The notes beneath the pieces are model-generated. The model did no database searches, was not told the origin of the DNA, and saw nothing but the letters and a program-made list of their open reading frames with translations. The position numbers and the translations under genes were made by a program. Shown one piece after another: positions 6,700 to 12,495 of a stretch of 12,495 nt of DNA. How positions within the stretch are numbered: the stretch's first letter is position 1; each line of letters opens with the position of its first letter. This stretch comes from Desulfatitalea sp. UBA4791 (GTDB lineage: Bacteria; Desulfobacterota; Desulfobacteria; Desulfobacterales; Desulfosarcinaceae): the NCBI GenBank assembly GCA_002402905.1, contig DHGT01000091.1, forward strand, positions 1-12,495, written 5' to 3'.

Positions 6700-9177
6700 T
6701 CAGGCTGTTTTTCCAGGCTCCCTGGGCGCCTGCGAATCCCTGACAAACTGCTTTTGCCGTTCGGCGAACATCTTCAGGCGCTGCTGTACCTTACCGTTGA
6801 CGCTGTTTTCGGGGTATTGGCCGGACTCGTCCGCCACACCGGCAGCCATGCCGGTCAGGATCTCGATGCCCTGGTCGATGGTCTGGACGGCATGAATGTG
6901 AAATTTTCCGCCTTGCACGGCATCGATCACCTCCTGCCGCAGCATGAGGTGCTGGACATTGGCCGCCGGAATCAGCACCCCTTGCCCGCCGGTCAATCCT
7001 CTGGAGCGGCAGATATCGAAAAAGCCTTCGATCTTTTCGTTGACACCGCCGATGGGCTGCACCCGGCCATACTGGTTCACCGAACCGGTCACCGCCACCG
7101 CCTGCCGGAGGGGCACATCGGCGATAGCGGACAGCAGCGCGTACAATTCCGCCGAGCTGGCGCTGTCTCCTTCGATGCCGCCGTAGGACTGCTCGAACAC
7201 CAGGCTGGCCGACAGCGACAGGGGGTGGTCGAGGGCGTAACGGCCTCCCAGGAAGCCGGAGAGAATCAAGACCCCCTTGGAGTGGATCGGCCCCCCCATA
7301 TCCACTTCCCGCTCGATGTCCACCACTTCGCCCTTGCCCAGGCGGATGCGGGCGGTGATGCGACTGGGACGGCCGAAGGCGAAATCCCCCAAAGAAACCA
7401 CCGACAGGCCGTTGACCTGTCCGACCGCGGCGCCATCGGAATCGATCATCACGATATCCCGCTGGATCTGCTCCTGCATGCGCTCGCGCAGACGATCCGA
7501 TCGAAAGATCCAGGAATCCACTGCCTTTTGCACGTGTCCGGCCTCGACCGCAGCGGCGCCGGCCTGCCTGGCCCAATAATCCGATTCACGCAGCAGGTTG
7601 GTCATGCTCTCCATGTGAATCGACATCTTTTGCGCATCGTCGATCAGGCGGCTGCCCCGCTCGATCACCCGCCCCACGGCCGCCCGCTTGAAAGGCAGCA
7701 GCTTTTCCTGCCGCACGATGCCGGCCATCAGGCGCACAAACGCATGGTGGTTTTCGTCGGTGCGATCCATCTGCTGGGCGAAATCGGCCGACACCTTGAA
7801 CAGGTCGCCAAAGTCGGGATCGTAATGCCGAAGCAGGTAGTAGAGCAACGGGATACCGGTGAGCACCACCTTGACCTTGACCGGCAGGGCCTCGGGTTCG
7901 AGCATCACCGTGCTGATCAGACTGTACATCTGGCCGATGGATTCGATCTTGAGTTTGCCGGACTGAAGGGTCCGTTTCAATCCGTCCCAGGCGAACGGCT
8001 CACGCACCAGTTTCAGCGCGTCCATGATCAGGTAACCGCCGTTGGCGCGGTGCAGGGCGCCGGCCCGAATCATGGTGAAATCGGTGAGCAAAACGCCCAT
8101 TTGGGCCAAATGCTCCACCCGTCCGAACAGGTTCAGATAGGTGGGATTTTGCTCGTAGACCACCGGTGCGCCCTCGGTTTTGCTGTGGTCCACCAAAACA
8201 TTCACGTAATAGCGGCGCTCGGCCGGATTCTTTATTCCTCCGGCACCAATGCCGGCGTCATCCATTCCCTGCAGGGCCATCTGGATCTGCTGCTGCACCT
8301 CCTGCTGCTGCCTTCCGGGAAACAGATCCTGCACGTTTTCGATGAGATCGTCATGCACCAGGCCCAGGTAGTCCACGACCTTCTCGTTGTTGGCGAACTT
8401 GGCCTTCAACTCGTCGATCAGGGGGCGAATGGCGTATTCGGTCACCTCCCGGTTGAAGGTTTTTTGCTTTTCTCGGGTTTCGCGCTGCCATTGGGGAAAA
8501 TTTTGAGCGATGCGCTGGGCCTCTTTATGCATCTCCTCGGCGCTCTCCTGGATGCGCTTCTTCTCCTGATCGGAAAGCTGTTCGTACTCTTCCTGGGAAA
8601 GTCCTTCCTCGGTTCCCTCCTTGGCCGGAGCGAACGCCAATCCGCTGGGCGTGGGCAAGGCCACCAGGTTTTTCTCCCTGGCCTTGCGGCGAAGCTCCTC
8701 GAATGCCCGCATCTGTTTCTCTTTAAACTCTTCGGCGATGGACTGGGCCCTGTTCTGATACGCCTCGTTCTCCACGGCCGACTGCATGGCGTTGCGCACA
8801 TCTTCCACCAGCTTCTTCATGTCGTCCGCCAGGGCTTTTCCCTGTCCGGGATCGAGCAGGAGCAGCCGCGGCACATGGCGCTGATCGAAGTTGTTCACAT
8901 AACAGATGTCTGGAGGGACCGCCTCGTGGCCCGCGCGGCGCCGGAGTACGTCGCGAATGAACGTATGTTTGCCGGTGCCTTGTGCGCCGAGCGCAAAAAT
9001 ATTGTATCCCTCCTGCTGGATCCCCATGCCGAATTCCAGTGCCTGCTCGGCCCGCGGTTGCCCGATCAGCTGACCGGTCGGGGACATGTCGTTGAAGTCG
9101 TCGGTGGTGTCGAAAGGCAGGGTGTCGAGATCACATCGGTGGTACAGCTGATGCGGTTTCAATTCCGATTCATACAT
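6700..9177 (-). CDS. Lon-family (LonB/LonC-like) AAA+ ATP-dependent serine protease
   Basis: This 825-residue cytosolic protease unfolds and degrades proteins using ATP. Walker A GAQGTGKHT is at 64-72 (Lys70). A long, highly charged insertion rich in Glu, Lys and Gln (about 120-320) is probably coiled coil. The Walker B-like block GGYLIMDA has Asp386. The C-terminal Lon protease domain (about 575-775) carries the Ser/Lys dyad: Ser672 in GDSAS, equivalent to GPSAG of classical Lon, and Lys715 in PIGGVNEK. There is no N-terminal LAN substrate domain, which separates it from LonA; it has no evident membrane segment, unlike archaeal LonB. The frame is open to a GTG at 9258, but AAGGA (complement of 9186-9190) lies 8 nt before the ATG at 9177, and family members begin similarly (ELKPHQLYHRCD). 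It is the first gene of the Lon/Usp/unknown/YcaO group. Confidence 0.93.
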   Translation of the reverse strand: MYESELKPHQLYHRCDLDTLPFDTTDDFNDMSPTGQLIGQPRAEQALEFGMGIQQEGYNIFALGAQGTGKHTFIRDVLRRRAGHEAVPPDICYVNNFDQRHVPRLLLLDPGQGKALADDMKKLVEDVRNAMQSAVENEAYQNRAQSIAEEFKEKQMRAFEELRRKAREKNLVALPTPSGLAFAPAKEGTEEGLSQEEYEQLSDQEKKRIQESAEEMHKEAQRIAQNFPQWQRETREKQKTFNREVTEYAIRPLIDELKAKFANNEKVVDYLGLVHDDLIENVQDLFPGRQQQEVQQQIQMALQGMDDAGIGAGGIKNPAERRYYVNVLVDHSKTEGAPVVYEQNPTYLNLFGRVEHLAQMGVLLTDFTMIRAGALHRANGGYLIMDALKLVREPFAWDGLKRTLQSGKLKIESIGQMYSLISTVMLEPEALPVKVKVVLTGIPLLYYLLRHYDPDFGDLFKVSADFAQQMDRTDENHHAFVRLMAGIVRQEKLLPFKRAAVGRVIERGSRLIDDAQKMSIHMESMTNLLRESDYWARQAGAAAVEAGHVQKAVDSWIFRSDRLRERMQEQIQRDIVMIDSDGAAVGQVNGLSVVSLGDFAFGRPSRITARIRLGKGEVVDIEREVDMGGPIHSKGVLILSGFLGGRYALDHPLSLSASLVFEQSYGGIEGDSASSAELYALLSAIADVPLRQAVAVTGSVNQYGRVQPIGGVNEKIEGFFDICRSRGLTGGQGVLIPAANVQHLMLRQEVIDAVQGGKFHIHAVQTIDQGIEILTGMAAGVADESGQYPENSVNGKVQQRLKMFAERQKQFVRDSQAPREPGKTA

Positions 9178-9231
9178 GATACGCATCCTTTGTTTTAGGG
9201 TATCGATATGAATCCATCGGATCTGATTTTC

Positions 9232-9260
9232 AGAATACAGCGGCAGGGCCGTCTTCACAA
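9232..9260 (-). promoter_or_regulatory. Possible sigma-70 promoter of the Lon-led operon
   Basis: On the minus strand TTGTGA (complement of 9255-9260) and TATTCT (complement of 9232-9237) are 17 bp apart, each matching consensus in four of six positions. Transcription would start near 9225, leaving a leader of about 48 nt before the ATG at 9177. A small palindrome, TCTGA-TTT-TCAGA (9222-9234), overlaps the -10 box and start point and might be an operator. No sigma-32-type promoter was recognised. The match is weak. Confidence 0.3.
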
Positions 9261-9310
9261 CACAATATGAAAAGAAATGCCGAGATGAAATTCAAATTTT
9301 CGGATGGGAC

Positions 9311-10561
9311 ATGCCTGTGAGACCAAACACCATGCGCATTGGCCGGCTCATGGGCGGCGTGATCCTGGCCGAAATTTTCAGCATGACCGCTTTTTCCACC
9401 TTTGCCGTCACCCTCGTCGACTTTACCCGCATCTGGCAACTCGACTCGGCCCAGGCCGGTTGGATCAGCGGCGCCTATTTTGCCGGCTATGTCGCGGCCG
9501 TCCCCCTCCTGGTGGGCCTGACCGACCGGTTCGATGCACGGCGCATTTACTGTCTGGCTTCACTGCTGGGCATTGCCGGCGGGGTGGGGTTTGCCCTGCT
9601 GGCCGACGGCCAGGCCAGCGCCATGCTGTTTCGCGCCGTTGCCGGAGCGTCGCTGGCGGGCACCTATATGCCGGGGCTGCGCATCATCACCGAGCGTCTG
9701 ACAGGCCCGGCGCGCCTGCGGGCCGTACCCTACTACACGGCCAGTTTCGGGATCGGCGTCAGCCTCTCGTTTCTATTCAGCGGCTGGTTGGCCCAGATTC
9801 TCCACTGGCGCTGGGTCTTCGCCGTCAGCGGGCTGAGTTCCGCCCTGGCCGTTTTGCTGGTGGCGATCGGCACGGCCGGCATCCCGTCCAACGTCGAATC
9901 CCCTGCCCCCGGGCCGCGACGCCATCCGCTCGACCTTCGCCCGGTCTTCCGGAACCGTGAAGCGCTCGCCTATATCCTGGCCTATGGCGGCCACTGCTGG
10001 GAGCTGTTCGCCCTCAGATCCTGGCTGCCCGCCTACCTGCTGTTCGCCTGGCACCACGCCCAAAGCGGTCTAGCCGGAACGGCACCATCCCGCTGGTCGA
10101 TGGCCATCGTGCTCATCGGTGTTCCTGCCAGCATCATCGGTGCCGAAGTGGCTTCCCAGCGGGGCCGGGTGCGGCTGATTCGATGGATCTGTCTCTTCAC
10201 CTGCATCTTCGGGGTCGTGGCCGGCCTGATGGGCAATCTCTCCTTCGCTGCGGCGGTGACGGCGCTTTTCGCCTATAATTTTCTCATTACCGCGGATTCC
10301 GGGGCCCTGACCACCGGCGCCGTCGCCGCCGCGCGGCCAGGAGAGCAGGGCGCCACCCTGGCGGTACACTCCATCGTCGGATTTTTAGGCGGCGGGATAG
10401 GACCGGTCATCGTCGGCTGGGGTCTGGATATGGGCGGCAGCATCACCCATGGCAGGGCCTGGCTGGTGGCTTTCCTGGTGATGATTGCAGGTTCGGCATT
10501 TGCTTTCTTAGCTATTTCCGGTCGATCCGGCCCAAAAAAGGCGGATTCATCGAGTCCTTGA
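9311..10561 (+). CDS. Major facilitator superfamily (MFS) transporter
   Basis: This 416-residue inner-membrane protein looks like a 12-helix MFS secondary transporter. Hydrophobic segments are spread along the length, with a hydrophilic Pro/Arg-rich loop at about 192-216 separating the two six-helix halves. A motif-A-like cytoplasmic loop (VGLTDRFDARRI, about 68-79, with Asp72, Arg73, Arg78 and Arg79) follows the second helix. The substrate cannot be read from the sequence; acidic residues in the first helix (Glu21) and Asp37 may contribute to proton coupling. GGA (9302-9304) lies 6 nt before the ATG at 9311; an internal ATG at 9332 has no better site. The gene is divergent from the Lon-family gene and is followed almost immediately by the ClC gene, so the two membrane proteins are probably co-expressed. 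Confidence 0.9.
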   Translation: MPVRPNTMRIGRLMGGVILAEIFSMTAFSTFAVTLVDFTRIWQLDSAQAGWISGAYFAGYVAAVPLLVGLTDRFDARRIYCLASLLGIAGGVGFALLADGQASAMLFRAVAGASLAGTYMPGLRIITERLTGPARLRAVPYYTASFGIGVSLSFLFSGWLAQILHWRWVFAVSGLSSALAVLLVAIGTAGIPSNVESPAPGPRRHPLDLRPVFRNREALAYILAYGGHCWELFALRSWLPAYLLFAWHHAQSGLAGTAPSRWSMAIVLIGVPASIIGAEVASQRGRVRLIRWICLFTCIFGVVAGLMGNLSFAAAVTALFAYNFLITADSGALTTGAVAAARPGEQGATLAVHSIVGFLGGGIGPVIVGWGLDMGGSITHGRAWLVAFLVMIAGSAFAFLAISGRSGPKKADSSSP

Positions 10562-10575
10562 CAATCGGGTCAAGG

Positions 10576-12471
10576 ATGGGTGAATTAAAAATAACGGAGC
10601 CCGATTCAGCTGCTGACCTCAACATACGACAGGCCATGCCACAGACACCAGCCAGAGGTGACATCCGACGGACCATCGGGGGAAAGCTCAAAACGCTGAA
10701 CCTCGCCCGGGCGACCACCTGGTCTTTTTATTTCATTGCCATCGGCCTCATCGCCGGCCTGGGGTCCATCGTCTTTCATTACCTGTGCCAGTTGGGCATT
10801 CACTACTTCCTCGATTTGCTCGCCGGATACCGGCCGCCCGCGCCGGCCGGCGAACACCACCTGCTGACGCCGACGTCGGTACCCTTCAACCGGTGGGTGC
10901 TGTTGTTTCTGCCCGCATTCGGCGGCCTCCTGAGCGGTTGGCTGGTCTATACCTTCGCACCGGAGGCGGAGGGACACGGCACGGACGCCGCCATCGATGC
11001 CTATCACAACAAGGGGGGCGAAATTCGTGGCCGGATACCCATCATCAAGACGATCGCATCGGCGATCACCCTGACCACCGGCGGTTCGGGAGGCCGGGAA
11101 GGCCCCATCGCCCAAATCGGGGCCGGTTTCGGCGCCTTTCTCGCCACCACCCTGAAGCTCTCCGACCGCGAGCGGCGGATCATGCTGGCCGCCGGCATCG
11201 GCGCCGGGGTGGGCAGCATCTTCCGAGCGCCCCTGGCCGGCGCGCTTTTCGCGGCCGAAGTACTATATCGCGACCCAGAATTCGAATCGGACGTCATCAT
11301 CCCGGCGGGCATCACCTCGGTAGTGGCCTATTGCCTCTTCTGCCTGGTCTTCGGCTGGGGGTCGCTCTTCGACTCGCCGCCGTTTAAATTTCAAAATCCG
11401 CTGGAGCTCGGTCCTTACGTGGTGCTCGCCCTGGTCCTGGCCGGAACCGGCATCTTGTACATCAAGTCTTTTTATGGAACCATCCACATCTTCCGGTCCT
11501 TCAAAAAAATCCCCAACCATCTCAAACCGGCCATCGGCGGCCTGTTGACCGGCATCATCGGTTTCTTCCTGCCCCACACGCTGGCCTTTGGTTACGGATT
11601 TGCCCAGCAGGCCATCAACAACGAACTGACCGTGCCGTTTTTGCTGTCCCTGGCCCTGGGCAAAATTCTGACCACCTCTTTTTCCATCGGTTCCGGCGGC
11701 AGCGGCGGGGTTTTCGGACCATCGGTCGTCATCGGCGGGGCCATGGGGGGTGCGGTGGGCAAGCTCTTTCACATGTGGATGCCGGGTGTGGTCACCCAAC
11801 CCGGGGCCTTTGTCGTGGTGGGTATGGCCGGCTTTTTCACGGCCGTTTCCAATACCCCGATCTCCACCATCATCTTCGTCAGCGAAATGACCAACTCCTA
11901 TCATCTGTTGCTGCCCAGCCTGCTGGTGTGCTCGGTGGCCTATCTGGTCTCGCGCCGCTGGACCATCTATAGCCGGCAGGTAAAAAGCAAACTCGATTCG
12001 CCGGCCCACGCCGGGGAATTTTTCGTGGATATCCTTCAGTCGATCCGGGTCGGCGACCTCCTGCCCATGGTGAAAATGGTGACGCTGATTCCTCAAAACA
12101 TGACGTTCCAGGATTTCAAGCGCACCTTTTCCCAAACCCGGCAGCACTACTTCCCGGTCGTGGATGACAACCACCGTCTGGTAGGCATCTTTTCGATCAA
12201 TGACATCAGGGAGGTCCTGTTCTCGCCGGACATCCAGTACCTGGTGGTGATGAAAGACGTGGGCACCTCGGACATCATCGTGACGACGCCGGAAGAGGAT
12301 CTGAACAGCGTGATGAAAAAATTCACCGTCCGCAACATCGACAGCCTGCCGGTGGTAAAGAGCGATGATCACGGCATTCTGCTGGGCATGCTCAACCGTC
12401 GCGAGGTGATCTCCTTTTACAACCAGAAAGTTTCCGAGATGGAATCGCGGCGCATCGCCGAGGCCGGGTAG
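10576..12471 (+). CDS. ClC-family chloride channel/transporter with C-terminal CBS pair
   Basis: This 631-residue inner-membrane protein has a ClC pore domain (about 48-470) and two CBS domains (about 490-620) that usually bind adenine nucleotides and tune transport. Signature blocks are GHGTD (133-137, in place of GSGIP), GREGP (173-177, with gating Glu175), GVFGPS (378-383) and TIYSRQ with Tyr465, the likely anion-coordinating tyrosine. In the block ALFAAEVLYRD, Glu228 is followed by Val229 where the E. coli exchanger has EE. The internal proton glutamate (Glu203 in ClC-ec1) thus seems to be valine, as in ClC channels. The start is uncertain: a TTG at 10558 would overlap the MFS stop as TTGA, while the first ATG is at 10576, 14 nt after that stop; neither has a strong ribosome binding site. 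The reading frame and identity are secure. Confidence 0.92.
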   Translation: MGELKITEPDSAADLNIRQAMPQTPARGDIRRTIGGKLKTLNLARATTWSFYFIAIGLIAGLGSIVFHYLCQLGIHYFLDLLAGYRPPAPAGEHHLLTPTSVPFNRWVLLFLPAFGGLLSGWLVYTFAPEAEGHGTDAAIDAYHNKGGEIRGRIPIIKTIASAITLTTGGSGGREGPIAQIGAGFGAFLATTLKLSDRERRIMLAAGIGAGVGSIFRAPLAGALFAAEVLYRDPEFESDVIIPAGITSVVAYCLFCLVFGWGSLFDSPPFKFQNPLELGPYVVLALVLAGTGILYIKSFYGTIHIFRSFKKIPNHLKPAIGGLLTGIIGFFLPHTLAFGYGFAQQAINNELTVPFLLSLALGKILTTSFSIGSGGSGGVFGPSVVIGGAMGGAVGKLFHMWMPGVVTQPGAFVVVGMAGFFTAVSNTPISTIIFVSEMTNSYHLLLPSLLVCSVAYLVSRRWTIYSRQVKSKLDSPAHAGEFFVDILQSIRVGDLLPMVKMVTLIPQNMTFQDFKRTFSQTRQHYFPVVDDNHRLVGIFSINDIREVLFSPDIQYLVVMKDVGTSDIIVTTPEEDLNSVMKKFTVRNIDSLPVVKSDDHGILLGMLNRREVISFYNQKVSEMESRRIAEAG

Positions 12472-12495
12472 CGGCCCTCGGCAGGATCACTTCAG

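Noticed and set aside
6613..9198. Long plus-strand open frame opposite the Lon-family gene (861 codons)
   Set aside because: The minus strand carries intact Walker A and Ser/Lys protease motifs. The plus-strand translation is His/Gly/Leu-rich nonsense typical of a GC-rich antisense frame.
11263..12372. Minus-strand open frame opposite the ClC gene (369 codons)
   Set aside because: The plus strand encodes conserved ClC and CBS blocks through this region. The antisense product is His/Asp/Gly-rich without a domain.

Overview
The window is about 12.5 kb of GC-rich bacterial chromosome with eight complete protein-coding genes and one cut by the left edge. Gene content points to a Gram-negative anaerobe, most likely a Desulfobacterota sulfate reducer. 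The pointers are a flavin/Fe-S oxidoreductase of the dienoyl-CoA reductase type, a sigma-54 activator with a cysteine-rich PAS domain, a stand-alone YcaO protein and a LonB/LonC-like protease. This assignment is an inference from protein style, not a database match. No tRNA, rRNA, insertion sequence, CRISPR array or phage gene was seen.

Left part (1-3388): the partial minus-strand oxidoreductase gene and a plus-strand PAS/AAA+/Fis-type sigma-54 activator gene are divergent, separated by 293 bp. That interval holds a textbook sigma-70 promoter for the activator (TTGACA, 17 bp, TATGAT). A dense array of GTAAC/GTTAC half-sites begins at the predicted transcription start, and a degenerate sigma-54-like promoter faces the oxidoreductase. 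The simplest model is that the activator binds the array, limits its own synthesis and switches on the oxidoreductase from about 155-200 bp upstream. Binding by this protein is not shown by the sequence.

Middle part (3446-9177, all minus strand): reading in the direction of transcription, the order is a Lon-family AAA+ protease, a two-domain universal stress protein, a 124-residue protein I do not recognise, and a YcaO-domain ATP-dependent enzyme. Gaps are 72, 37 and 16 nt, so the four are probably one transcript. After 279 bp comes a small antibiotic-biosynthesis-monooxygenase-fold protein. The tight unknown/YcaO pair is the least explained part of the window: no TfuA partner, azoline-pathway enzyme or convincing precursor peptide is visible.

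Right part (9311-12471, plus strand): an MFS transporter gene is followed, within at most 14 nt, by a ClC-family chloride protein with two C-terminal CBS domains. They diverge from the Lon-led operon across a 133-bp gap. The ClC protein keeps the gating glutamate but appears to have valine where exchangers usually carry the internal proton glutamate. Several starts were moved inward from the longest open frame because good ribosome binding sites precede internal ATGs (YcaO, the 124-residue protein, Lon, and less surely the stress protein).
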